Both the position numbers and the translations under genes were made by a program. A stretch of DNA of 64,000 nucleotides from Streptomyces hokutonensis (lineage in GTDB: Bacteria > Actinomycetota > Actinomycetes > Streptomycetales > Streptomycetaceae), in contig NZ_BARG01000024.1 in assembly GCF_000376565.1 (NCBI RefSeq), positions 248,001 through 312,000 of the forward strand, in the 5' to 3' direction. The notes under the pieces were generated by a model. The model did no database searches. It worked only from the letters and a program-made list of their open reading frames with translations, and was not told the origin of the DNA. Below, piece after piece: positions 25,155 through 33,161 of this stretch (within the stretch, counting starts at the first letter, position 1; every line of letters starts with the position of its first letter).

Positions 25155-25919
25155 GTGTCGGACGAAGTGCTGGTGGAGCGCCGGGGCGCGGTCCAGGTCA
25201 TCACGATCAACCGTCCCAAGGTCAAGAACGCGCTGGACGCCGGGGTGGGCGCCGGAATCGCCGCCGCCGTCGACGAGTTGGACGAGACGGGCGAACTGCG
25301 GGTCGGCGTGCTCACGGGAGCGGGGGGCACGTTCTCGGCGGGCATGGACCTCAAGGCGTGGCTGCGCGGTGAGAGCCCCGCGATCGAGGGCCGGGGTCTG
25401 TGCGGGATCACCATCACCCCGCCGCGCAAACCGCTGATCGCGGCGGTCGAGGGCTGGGCGCTGGCCGGCGGCTTCGAGCTGCTGCTCGCCTGCGACCTCG
25501 TCGTGGCGTCGCGCGGGGCGAAGGTCGGGGTACCGGAGGTGACACGGTCCCTGGTCGCCCGGGCCGGTGCGGCACTGCGCCTGCCCCAACGAGTGCCGTA
25601 CGCGATCGCGTTGGAGCTGTTGCTGACCGGCGAGCCCATCACCGCCGAACGCGCGGCCGAGGTCGGACTCGTCAACCGGCTCACCGACGAGGGCGGCGCG
25701 CTCGCCGGCGCGCTGGAACTCGCCGAGACCATCGCGGCGAACGGCCCGCTCGCCGTCGCCGCCACCAAGCAGATCGCGCAGTCCGCGGCCGACTGGACGC
25801 TGGAGGAGGGCTGGATCCGGCAGGCCGAGATCGCCTCGCCGGTGTTCTCGTCCGAGGACGCGCGGGAGGGCGCCGCAGCGTTCGCCGAGAAGCGTCCGCC
25901 GGTGTGGAAGGGACGCTGA
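25155..25919 (+). CDS. Enoyl-CoA hydratase/isomerase (canonical crotonase)
   Basis: This is a crotonase of 254 residues, GTG at 25155 with a perfect AGGAGG 4 nt upstream. Oxyanion loop residues lie in TFSAGMDLKA (59-68) and LAGGFELLLACD (103-114). Both catalytic glutamates are present, Glu108 (GGFEL) and Glu128 (VGVPEVT), so it should add water to a trans-2-enoyl-CoA. It sits in the nine-gene operon between the MaoC-type hydratase and the racemase. This contrasts with the crotonase at 10797, which lacks both glutamates. Confidence 0.9.
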   Translation: MSDEVLVERRGAVQVITINRPKVKNALDAGVGAGIAAAVDELDETGELRVGVLTGAGGTFSAGMDLKAWLRGESPAIEGRGLCGITITPPRKPLIAAVEGWALAGGFELLLACDLVVASRGAKVGVPEVTRSLVARAGAALRLPQRVPYAIALELLLTGEPITAERAAEVGLVNRLTDEGGALAGALELAETIAANGPLAVAATKQIAQSAADWTLEEGWIRQAEIASPVFSSEDAREGAAAFAEKRPPVWKGR

Positions 25920-25974
25920 CAGCGTCGTAGGAGAAGTATCGGGATCCTCAACTCAGGCTGCCAGGGAGGGTGTT

Positions 25975-27126
25975 GTGAGCGCAGGACCACTGTCCGGCTG
26001 TCGGGTGGTCGAACTCGGTGGCATCGGGCCGGGCCCGTTCGCCGGGATGCTCCTCGCCGACCTCGGCGCGGAGGTCGTCCGGGTGGACCGGCCCGAGCGG
26101 GCGGCCGAGCGCGACGCGGGCGGACCCGCGGACGTCCTCAACCGGGGCAAGCGGTCGGTCGTACTCGACCTGAAGCACCCGGCGGGACCCGCCGCCCTTC
26201 TCCAACTCGCCGAGCGTGCCGATGTGCTGATCGAGGGATTCCGCCCCGGCGTCACCGAACGCCTCGGCATCGGACCCCACGAGTGCCTGGCCCGCAACCC
26301 CCGCCTGGTGTACGGCAGGATGACCGGCTGGGGCCAGACCGGACCGCTCGCCGCAGCCGCCGGACACGACCTCACCTACATCGCCCTCACCGGCGCGCTC
26401 GGTGCGATCGGCGACGCGGCGGGACCCCCGCAGATACCGCTCAACCTGGTCGGCGACTTCGGGGGCGGCGGCTGCTACCTGGTGATCGGCGTGCTCGCCG
26501 CCCTGCATGCCGTAGGACGTACGGGAGTTGGCCAGGTCGTCGACGCGGCCATCGTCGACGGAACGGCCCATCTCCTCGCGAGCACCTTCGGCAAACTCGG
26601 GCGCGGGGCCTGGACCGACGAGCGGGGCATCAACCAACTCGACGGCGGCTGGCCCTTCTACGCCGTCTACGAGACCAAGGGCGGCGGACATGTGGCCGTC
26701 GGCGCCCTCGAAGCCAAGTTCTACCGGCGGCTGATCGAGCTGCTGAAGCTCGACGTCGATCCCGACCTCCAGCACGACCGGTCGACCTGGCCGGAGCTGC
26801 GCCGCCGGCTGGCCGAACGCTTCGCCGAGCGCACCCGCGACGAGTGGGCGGCCCTGTTCGAGGGCACCGACGCCTGCGTCGCACCCGTCCTCGGTCTCAC
26901 CGAGGCGGCGGCGCACCCCCAACTGGCCGCGCGAGGCAGCCTGTTCACCCGGGAGGGCGTCGTCCAGCCCGCCGCGGCACCCCGCTTCTCGGCGACACCG
27001 TCCAGCCCCGGCCCCGCCGCCCCACCCGTGGGCGCCGACACCCGTGCCGTCCTCCGGGACTGGGAGATCGCCGACGCCGACGAGCTCGTCGACAGCGGCG
27101 CCGTCGTCCAGTTCCCCACTGACTGA
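25975..27126 (+). CDS. Alpha-methylacyl-CoA racemase (AMACR/MCR type)
   Basis: The product has 383 residues of the CaiB/BaiF superfamily. It carries the three racemase residues known from Mycobacterium MCR at the same spacing: His131 in AGHDLTYI, Asp161 in GDFGGGG and Glu246 in ALEAKFY, each offset by five from His126, Asp156 and Glu241. It should epimerise 2R- and 2S-2-methylacyl-CoA, which is needed because ACADs accept only the 2S form. The substrate therefore has, or gains, an alpha-methyl branch next to the CoA ester, as in sterol and bile-acid side chains or isoprenoids. GTG start with GGAGGG upstream; the thiolase starts 12 nt downstream. Confidence 0.9.
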   Translation: MSAGPLSGCRVVELGGIGPGPFAGMLLADLGAEVVRVDRPERAAERDAGGPADVLNRGKRSVVLDLKHPAGPAALLQLAERADVLIEGFRPGVTERLGIGPHECLARNPRLVYGRMTGWGQTGPLAAAAGHDLTYIALTGALGAIGDAAGPPQIPLNLVGDFGGGGCYLVIGVLAALHAVGRTGVGQVVDAAIVDGTAHLLASTFGKLGRGAWTDERGINQLDGGWPFYAVYETKGGGHVAVGALEAKFYRRLIELLKLDVDPDLQHDRSTWPELRRRLAERFAERTRDEWAALFEGTDACVAPVLGLTEAAAHPQLAARGSLFTREGVVQPAAAPRFSATPSSPGPAAPPVGADTRAVLRDWEIADADELVDSGAVVQFPTD

Positions 27127-27138
27127 AAGGACCCTGCC

Positions 27139-28284
27139 ATGCCCGAGGCCGTCATCGTCGACGCCGTACGCACACCCATCGGCAAGCGCAACGGCTCCCT
27201 GGCCGCCGTGCACGCGGCCGACCTGTCGGCACATGTACTGACCGCGCTCGCGGAACGCACCGGCATCGACCCCGGCACCGTGGACGACGTGATGTGGGGC
27301 TGCGTCACCCAGATCGGCGACCAGTCGAGCAACATCGCCCGCTTCGCGGCACTGGCCGCGGGCTGGCCCGAGCACGTCCCCGGGGTGACCATCAACCGGG
27401 CCTGTGGTTCCAGCCAGCAGGCCGTCGACTCCGCCGCACACGCCGTCATGGCCGGCCAGTACGACCTCGTGGTCGCCGGGGGAGTGGAGACCATGACCAG
27501 GGTCCCGCTGGGCTCGCACCGGACCACCGGACAGCCGTACGGACCCGCCGTCCTGGCCCGCTACGACGGGTTCCAGTTCAGCCAGGGAGTCGGCGCCGAG
27601 CTGATCTCCGAGCGGTGGGGCCTCACCCGCACCCGCCTGGACGAGTTCGCGTCCGAGTCGCACGCCAAGGCGGCAGCGGCGATCGACTCAGGCGTCTTCG
27701 ACGACCACACCGTGCCCATCGAGGTCGACGGCACCAAGTTCACCGTCGACGAGGGCCTGCGGCGCGGCACTTCGGTCGAGACCCTCGCCAAACTCAAGCC
27801 GTCGTTCAAGGAGGACGGTGTGATCCACGCCGGAAACGCCTCCCAGATCTCCGACGGCGCCGCCGCACTGCTCATCACAACTCCCGAACGGGCAAGGGAG
27901 TTGGGCCTCAAGCCGATCGCCCGCTACCACTCGGGCGCGGTCAGCGGCGCGGACCCGATCATGATGCTGACGGGGCCGATCCCCGCGACGGAGAAGGTCC
28001 TGCGCAGGTCCGGCCTGTCCATCGAGGACATCGGGGTGTTCGAGGTCAACGAGGCTTTCGCACCAGTACCGTTGGCGTGGCTGGCCGAGACCGGCGCCGA
28101 CCCCGAGCGGCTCAACCCGCTGGGCGGAGCGATCGCGGTCGGTCATCCGCTCGGCGGCTCCGGGGCCATCCTGATGACCCGGCTGCTCGCCCGGATGCGG
28201 CAACGGAACCTGCGCTACGGCCTCCAGACGATGTGCGAGGGCGGCGGAACGGCCAACGCCACGATCATCGAGCTGCTTCCGTGA
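27139..28284 (+). CDS. Thiolase (acetyl-CoA acyltransferase), FadA5-like
   Basis: The product has 381 residues with nucleophile Cys89 in NRACGSS, His336 in GHPLGGSG and Cys366 in MCEGGG, the full catalytic set of a degradative thiolase. It is the last gene of the operon beginning at 18237 and probably releases acetyl- or propionyl-CoA from the 3-ketoacyl-CoA made by that operon. Steroid side-chain thiolases such as FadA5 share this motif arrangement, but substrate range cannot be read here. It ends convergent with the SnoaL-like gene at 28318. Confidence 0.9.
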   Translation: MPEAVIVDAVRTPIGKRNGSLAAVHAADLSAHVLTALAERTGIDPGTVDDVMWGCVTQIGDQSSNIARFAALAAGWPEHVPGVTINRACGSSQQAVDSAAHAVMAGQYDLVVAGGVETMTRVPLGSHRTTGQPYGPAVLARYDGFQFSQGVGAELISERWGLTRTRLDEFASESHAKAAAAIDSGVFDDHTVPIEVDGTKFTVDEGLRRGTSVETLAKLKPSFKEDGVIHAGNASQISDGAAALLITTPERARELGLKPIARYHSGAVSGADPIMMLTGPIPATEKVLRRSGLSIEDIGVFEVNEAFAPVPLAWLAETGADPERLNPLGGAIAVGHPLGGSGAILMTRLLARMRQRNLRYGLQTMCEGGGTANATIIELLP

Positions 28285-28317
28285 CGATCGGCCCCGACGG
28301 CGACGCCCTGAGTCACG

Positions 28318-28788
28318 TCACTTCTCGTCCGTCCAGGCCAGCGTCACCTGCATCTCGCTGAACCGCCAGCCCACCGGGGTCCGTTCGGCCGTGCACGCGA
28401 CGCGCAGACCGCTGGTCCGGTGGGGCGCCGCGCCGTCACGGTAGAAGTGCACGAGCTGGTTGGCGGTCGCCGTCGCGCGGTCGCCGTCGAGGCGCACCAG
28501 CACATCACCGTGCATGTGCTGGGTGCGCTGCCCCTCGACCCAGCTCTTCCCGAGGAAGGCGGTCAGCTCGTCGAGGCCGTGCAGGTCGCCCCGGGGCGAG
28601 TGCGCCACGACGTCGGCGTGGAAGACGGACCCGGCGTCGTCGTGGCGGCACTCGTCCAGCAGGTTGGCCAGGTGCGCGAACAGGTCGGTGATCTCGGCTC
28701 GGTCGTCGGCCGGGGTGGCAACGGGCAAGGCAGCTCCTTTGATGGTCGCCCCAACATTAGGGCGCCCGGCGGGAGTTGCCGTTCCCAT
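28318..28788 (-). CDS. SnoaL/NTF2-like small protein
   Basis: The product has up to 156 residues with an NTF2-like cone fold: helix DDRAEITDLFAHLANLLDE, then strands including HADVVAHSPRG and TANQLVHFYRDG, ending WRFSEMQVTLAW. Members act as isomerases, dehydratases, polyketide cyclases or ligand binders. The known ketosteroid isomerase shares the fold, but its catalytic Tyr and Asp residues are not identified here. The ATG at 28788 lies 3 nt after the P450 stop (TGA then GAA then ATG), which suggests coupling. A TTG at 28728 with an excellent AAAGGAG site 5 nt upstream is a serious alternative start and would remove 20 residues. Confidence 0.72.
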   Translation of the reverse strand: MGTATPAGRPNVGATIKGAALPVATPADDRAEITDLFAHLANLLDECRHDDAGSVFHADVVAHSPRGDLHGLDELTAFLGKSWVEGQRTQHMHGDVLVRLDGDRATATANQLVHFYRDGAAPHRTSGLRVACTAERTPVGWRFSEMQVTLAWTDEK

Positions 28789-28791
28789 TTC

Positions 28792-30033
28792 TCACCAGCT
28801 GACGGGCAACTCGTAGATGCCGTAGGCCTGCGAGTCCTCCTTGAACTTCAACTCCGAGACGTCCACGGCGAGTTGCAGCGTCGGGATCCGGCGGAACAAC
28901 GTGCTGAAGACGACGTGGAGTTCGATGCGGGCGAGCTGCTGGCCCACGCACTGGTGCGGGCCCCAGCCGAACGCGTGGTGGTGGGCCGCGGCGCGGGTGA
29001 GGTCGAGCTTCTCAGGGTCGGGGAACGCCTGCGGGTCCCAGTTGGCGGCCGGCAGCGAAGCGATCACGCCCTCGCCCGCGCGGATGACCTCACCGTCGAT
29101 CTCGATGTCCTCGACGACGGCCCGGCGCGCGAGCAGATGCGGGATGGTGAGGTAGCGCAGCAGCTCCTCCACCGTGCTCGTCACATACTTCGCGTCGTCG
29201 GAGTGCTCGCGCAGGCCCGCGAGTTGAGTGGGGTTCTGCAGCAGCAGCGCGGTGCCCAGCGTGATCATGTTGGCGCTGGTGTCGTGCCCGGCGACGAGCA
29301 GGATGTGCCCGAGAGGGGCCGCCTCTTCCATCGACAGCTCGCCCGCCTTGATGCGCGCGCCGAGGTCGGAGAGGACGTCCTCGCCGGGGTTGTCCATCTT
29401 GCCCTCGATGAGCCCGGCGATGTAGCGGCGCACGGTCGCCGTGCTCTCCGCCGCCTTCTCCGGGGTCTTGAAGCGCGCGTTGGTCACGCCCGCGTGCTCC
29501 TGGAAGAAGTCATGATCCTCGTACGGCACCCCGAGCAGCGCGCAGATCATCAGTGAGGGCAGCGGGAGCGACAGGGCCTCGTTCAGCTCGGTCGGATTGG
29601 GACCGTCCAGCATCTTGTCGATGAGGTCGTCGGTGATCCGCTGGATCTCCGGGCGGATCTTCTCCATCCGGTGCCGGGTGAACGAACTCGTGAGCATCCG
29701 CCGCCACCGCGTGTGCTCGGCCCCGTCGGTGTTGTTGATCGACGGCTGGATATGCGCCGCGTGCGCCTTCATCGCCTCGGTCGTGTGCGGATATCCGGGC
29801 GCGCCGATATTCGCGCTGAGCCGGGGATCGGTCAGCAACTGCCGCTGGGCCGCGTGCGTCGTGACCACCCACGGGGTCGTACCGTCCCAGGTCTTCGCCC
29901 GCACCAGGGCCTTGCCCGAGTCGTGCAGCTTGAGCAGCCCCGGCGGCGGCGCGAACGGGCACTCGCCCGATCGGGACGAAGGGTACTCCGGCAGTTCCTC
30001 GGAGACGTCGGTTCCGGCCACGCTCTCGGTCAT
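28792..30033 (-). CDS. Cytochrome P450
   Basis: This is a soluble P450 of 413 residues. It has AGHDT in the I helix, ExxR in VEELLRYLT, and the heme loop FGWGPHQCVG with ligand Cys362. An N-terminal GECPFAPP segment is typical of actinobacterial CYPs. The ATG at 30033 follows GAGGAC. Its promoter region holds an ACCGATCGGT palindrome shared with the amidohydrolase at 8361. It is followed by, and probably co-transcribed with, the SnoaL-like gene. With no Rieske oxygenase (KshAB) in the window, this P450 or the one at 19510 could be the ring hydroxylase. Confidence 0.92.
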   Translation of the reverse strand: MTESVAGTDVSEELPEYPSSRSGECPFAPPPGLLKLHDSGKALVRAKTWDGTTPWVVTTHAAQRQLLTDPRLSANIGAPGYPHTTEAMKAHAAHIQPSINNTDGAEHTRWRRMLTSSFTRHRMEKIRPEIQRITDDLIDKMLDGPNPTELNEALSLPLPSLMICALLGVPYEDHDFFQEHAGVTNARFKTPEKAAESTATVRRYIAGLIEGKMDNPGEDVLSDLGARIKAGELSMEEAAPLGHILLVAGHDTSANMITLGTALLLQNPTQLAGLREHSDDAKYVTSTVEELLRYLTIPHLLARRAVVEDIEIDGEVIRAGEGVIASLPAANWDPQAFPDPEKLDLTRAAAHHHAFGWGPHQCVGQQLARIELHVVFSTLFRRIPTLQLAVDVSELKFKEDSQAYGIYELPVSW

Positions 30034-30080
30034 GGTTCTGTCGTCCTCTCGTCGGCCCCACACCTGACGGAACCATACGT

Positions 30081-30096
30081 CGACCGATCGGTACAA
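30081..30096. promoter_or_regulatory. TetR-type operator, second class (CGACCGATCGGTACAA)
   Basis: ACCGATCGGT (30083-30092) is a perfect palindrome, and the 16-bp segment matches 8275-8290 at 14 positions. It lies 48 nt upstream of the P450 start codon. The two sites share both palindrome and right flank, so the same TetR protein probably binds both. Confidence 0.55.
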
Positions 30097-30170
30097 TCAA
30101 TCTCCCGGAAACCTTCAGGGAATGCGAACTCCATTTATTGACCGGATGGTCCATTTGCTGGCGGGGTGGG

Positions 30171-31370
30171 TCAGCGAGGCTCCCGCGGCATCTCGAGCCC
30201 CCGCTCGGCCACCTGCGTCCGCAGCACTTCGTTCGCCCCGCCCGCGATCGTGTACGCCCGCGAGTACAGATGCGCGTCCTGCCACCAGCCGTCCGCCACG
30301 GCGTCCTCGTCGCCCTCGATCAGCAGCCCGTCCGTGCCCTGGAGGCTGAGGCCGAAGTCGACCAGGTCGTGATTCAGCTCGCTGAAGAAGATCTTGCCGA
30401 GGAGGGAGTCGGTCGGGCCCTCCGTGCCGTGCAGCATCCTGGACTGGGCGAGCCCGATCAGCGCGGCGTTCACCTGCACCCGCGTGGCCAGCTCGCCGAT
30501 CGCCTGCCGGGTCGCGGTGTCGTCCAGCGCGGGCCCGCCGTTGACCGAGGTGTGCGCGGCGAGACGTAGCAAGTCGTCGAGTACGGCGACCAGTTCGACG
30601 CCGCGCGCCGCGACACCGGAACGCTCGTGGCCGAGGCTGCTCATCGCCACCCGCCAGCCGTCGTTCACGCGCCCGATCACGTTCGTGGCCGGGATGCGCA
30701 CGCCGTCGAGGAAGACCTCGTTGAAGTCGGTCGTGCCGGTGATCTCCCGCAGTGGCCGGACATCGACACCGGGGCTGCGCAGATCGAGGGCGAACGCGGT
30801 GATGCCCTTGTGCTTCGGCGCCTCGCGGTCCGTGCGCGCGAGCAGGTAACCCATGTCCGCGTGCTGGCCGTTGGTGGTCCACACCTTCTGACCGTCCACG
30901 ACGAACGCCGCGTCCTCTCCTTCGCCCTCGCGGACCGCCCGCGTCCGCAGTGCGGCCAGATCACTGCCCGCCTCCGGCTCGCTGAACAGCTGGCACCACA
31001 CGTCCTCGCAGGAACGGATACGGGGCAGGAAACGCGCCCGCTGCTCGTCGGTGCCGAACTCCAGCAACGCGGCCGAGGCCAGCGAGGCGGCGCCGATCGG
31101 CTGCCAGGTGCGGGCGCGGGCGATCTCCTCGGCCACGACGGACGGTTCCAGCGGATGCGCGTCGGGTCGGCCGCCGTACTCGGCCGGCCAGTCGATGCCG
31201 AGGAAACCCGCCTCGTACAGCTTGGCCGTCCACTCCCGGATCGCCGGCATCAGTTCCGGCTCCGGTGCGCGCACTCCCGTATGGGTCTTGATGCCGGGGG
31301 CGTGCTCGGCGACGAAGGCGCGCACCTTCCTCCGGAACGCTTCGAGCTCGGGCGTGGACTCCAGACGCAT
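30171..31370 (-). CDS. Acyl-CoA dehydrogenase, FadE26/FadE28-like (alpha-type, catalytic)
   Basis: The product has 399 residues. Flavin- and substrate-contact segments are SEPEAGSDLAALRT and VDGQKVWTTNGQ. The catalytic base is probably Glu249 in the GHER motif, as in alpha subunits of mycobacterial steroid ACADs. The tail reads AGGANEVLRTQVAERGLEMPR. It could pair with a beta-type subunit (4269 or 21185) to act on ring-bearing acyl-CoAs. GGGAG lies just upstream of the ATG at 31370. It is divergent from the tandem GntR regulator, with box-like and inverted sequences between them. Confidence 0.87.
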   Translation of the reverse strand: MRLESTPELEAFRRKVRAFVAEHAPGIKTHTGVRAPEPELMPAIREWTAKLYEAGFLGIDWPAEYGGRPDAHPLEPSVVAEEIARARTWQPIGAASLASAALLEFGTDEQRARFLPRIRSCEDVWCQLFSEPEAGSDLAALRTRAVREGEGEDAAFVVDGQKVWTTNGQHADMGYLLARTDREAPKHKGITAFALDLRSPGVDVRPLREITGTTDFNEVFLDGVRIPATNVIGRVNDGWRVAMSSLGHERSGVAARGVELVAVLDDLLRLAAHTSVNGGPALDDTATRQAIGELATRVQVNAALIGLAQSRMLHGTEGPTDSLLGKIFFSELNHDLVDFGLSLQGTDGLLIEGDEDAVADGWWQDAHLYSRAYTIAGGANEVLRTQVAERGLEMPREPR

Positions 31371-31404
31371 CGCTGTCGGCTCCCTGTTCTCATGCCGCGG
31401 CCCT

Positions 31405-31427
31405 GAAATGAGGCTACTCTAACCAGG
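31405..31427. promoter_or_regulatory. Island box variant H with AGGCTACTCT core
   Basis: AAATGAGGCTACTCTAACC shares AGGCTACTCT exactly with the minus strand of the site at 38158. ATGAGGC (31408-31414) is mirrored by GGCCTCAT at 31467-31474. The region separates the ACAD at 30171 from the tandem GntR gene at 31563 and may be its autoregulatory site. Confidence 0.45.
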
Positions 31428-31562
31428 TCGATCACCCACTTGCCAAGGGTCGGGACCAGAAAAAGTGGCCTCATCTAGGTTCCAGGTACCCGAACCGCAC
31501 GCCTCCTGCCCAGGTGACGAATAGACTGGGGATCCGCAATATCCGCCCCAGAGGAGTTGGCC

Positions 31563-33035
31563 ATGGCGACTGCCGTCGACCGCGAGCCCGCCGACGGCGA
31601 GACCGGCATTCCGGTCGGCAAGCTGGCCGCGCAGACCGCGCGCCGTATCGAGGCGACCGTGATCCGCCAGGGCTGGCCGGTGGGCGAGTCGCTGGGCTCC
31701 GAGGTGGACCTGCGGGAGCGACTCGGCGTGAGCCGGGCGGTGCTGCGCGAGGCGGTACGGCTCGTCGAGCACCACCAGGTGGCCCGGATGCGACGCGGCC
31801 CGAACGGCGGCCTGATCGTCTGCGCACCCGACGCGGGACCGGCCACCCGCGCCATGGTGATCTACCTCGAATACATCGGCACCAGCGTCACCGACCTGCT
31901 CCAGGCCCGCCTCCTGCTGGAGCCGATCGCGGCCGGACTCGCCGCCGACCGCATCACCGAACAGGGCATCGACACCCTCCGCACCACACTCGACGCCGAA
32001 CTCGACCACTGGGACGACCCCGGCGTCCACTCACAGGACCCCCTCCACCCCGTGCTCGCCCAGCTGTCGGGCAACCCGGTCCTGCACCTCTTCGTCGACG
32101 TACTCACGCGGCTCACCGCCCGCTACGCGCACACCTCACGCCGTGTCTCCAAGACCGAGATGCACGCGGCGAAGGACACCTCGCACCGCGCGCACAAAGC
32201 CGTCGTCGACGCGGTGATCGCCGACGACGGGGCCCGCGCGCAGACGGAGTTGACCGCGCATCTGGAGTCGGTGGCCGGCTGGATCGAGAAGCACCGGGTG
32301 CGGCGCGGACAGCGGATCGCGGGCAATGTCGTCGAGCCCGAACTGGTCGAGGGGCCGCGCGCCAAACTCGCCGAGGTGGTCGCGGCACGCATCCACGACG
32401 ACATCGCCGCGCGCGGCTGGCAGACCGGCATGGTGCTCGGCTCGGAGGCCGACCTGCTCGCCCGCTACTCGATCAGCCGGGCCGTACTCCGGGAAGCCGT
32501 ACGGCTGTTGGAGTACCACTCGGTGGCCCGGATGCGCCGCGGCCCCGGCGGCGGCCTGATCGTCACCGAGCCCGAGCCGCAGGCCAGCATCGACACCATG
32601 GCCCTGTTCCTGGAGTACCAGGGCGTCACCGCCGACGACCTGCGGATCGTCCGCAACGCCATCGAACTGGGCATCGTCGCCCGGGTCACCGCCAGAGTCG
32701 CGGAGGGCGACAAAGAGGTGACCGAAAGGCTCGCCAAAGCCGTCCGCTGGAGCACGGAGGGCCCCGCCGACGACCCGCGCAAGGCCGACCTCTTCCACAC
32801 CGAACTCGCCGCGCTCTCCGACAACCCGGTGCTGTCCCTGTTCCTCTCCATCATCACCGAACTGTTCCGCCGCCACGCCTCGGGCCACGACCGCCCGCTG
32901 CCGGGCGACACGGCGGCCGAGGAGGTCCAGCACGTGCACCAGCGGATTCTCGACGCCATCGTCGAGGGCGACGCCGGAGTGGCCCGGCACCGGATGCGCC
33001 GCCACCTGGACGCGCTGATCCCCTGGTGGCACTGA
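31563..33035 (+). CDS. Tandem-duplicated GntR/FadR-type regulator (two wHTH-FCD units in one chain)
   Basis: The product has 490 residues, about twice a normal FadR-type GntR protein. Unit 1 (about 18-245) and unit 2 (about 263-490) each hold a winged HTH and a helical FCD ligand domain. SRAVLREAVRL occurs at 58-68 and 305-315, and VARMRRGPxGGLIV at 73-86 and 321-334, 248 residues apart. One chain could thus form a built-in pseudo-dimer. FadR-type proteins usually sense acyl-CoA or carboxylic acids. The ATG at 31563 has GAGGAG 6 nt upstream. It is divergent from the ACAD at 30171 and may control part of the island. Confidence 0.88.
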   Translation: MATAVDREPADGETGIPVGKLAAQTARRIEATVIRQGWPVGESLGSEVDLRERLGVSRAVLREAVRLVEHHQVARMRRGPNGGLIVCAPDAGPATRAMVIYLEYIGTSVTDLLQARLLLEPIAAGLAADRITEQGIDTLRTTLDAELDHWDDPGVHSQDPLHPVLAQLSGNPVLHLFVDVLTRLTARYAHTSRRVSKTEMHAAKDTSHRAHKAVVDAVIADDGARAQTELTAHLESVAGWIEKHRVRRGQRIAGNVVEPELVEGPRAKLAEVVAARIHDDIAARGWQTGMVLGSEADLLARYSISRAVLREAVRLLEYHSVARMRRGPGGGLIVTEPEPQASIDTMALFLEYQGVTADDLRIVRNAIELGIVARVTARVAEGDKEVTERLAKAVRWSTEGPADDPRKADLFHTELAALSDNPVLSLFLSIITELFRRHASGHDRPLPGDTAAEEVQHVHQRILDAIVEGDAGVARHRMRRHLDALIPWWH

Positions 33036-33055
33036 CCTCCTGACGATCGACGGGC

Positions 33056-33092
33056 AACGCCCCTGTGCGGCCGTCGGGCCCACGGGGGCGTT
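33056..33092 (+). terminator. Hairpin after the GntR gene
   Basis: AACGCCCCTGTG (33056-33067) pairs with CACGGGGGCGTT (33081-33092) with one wobble across a 13-nt loop, 20 nt after the GntR stop. No long T-run follows, which is usual for high-GC actinobacteria. Confidence 0.6.
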
Positions 33093-33121
33093 CTGTTGGA
33101 TCGACCTGTGTCGGCCGAGAC

Positions 33122-33141
33122 TAATTAGGTATACTGAATAG
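33122..33141. promoter_or_regulatory. AT-rich island box F
   Basis: ATTAGGTATACTGAAT (33124-33139) is a near-palindrome and a member of the recurrent AGTATACT box family. It ends 22 nt before the ACAD start at 33162, so the TATACT would be a -10 element giving a very short leader, or an operator covering the start region. Confidence 0.55.
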
Positions 33142-33161
33142 GTCGAGCCGAAGGAGATCCG

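Noticed and set aside
28285..28317. CGTGAC...GTCACG as a terminator between convergent genes
   Set aside because: Arms are only 6 bp with a loop of about 26 nt, too weak to call.
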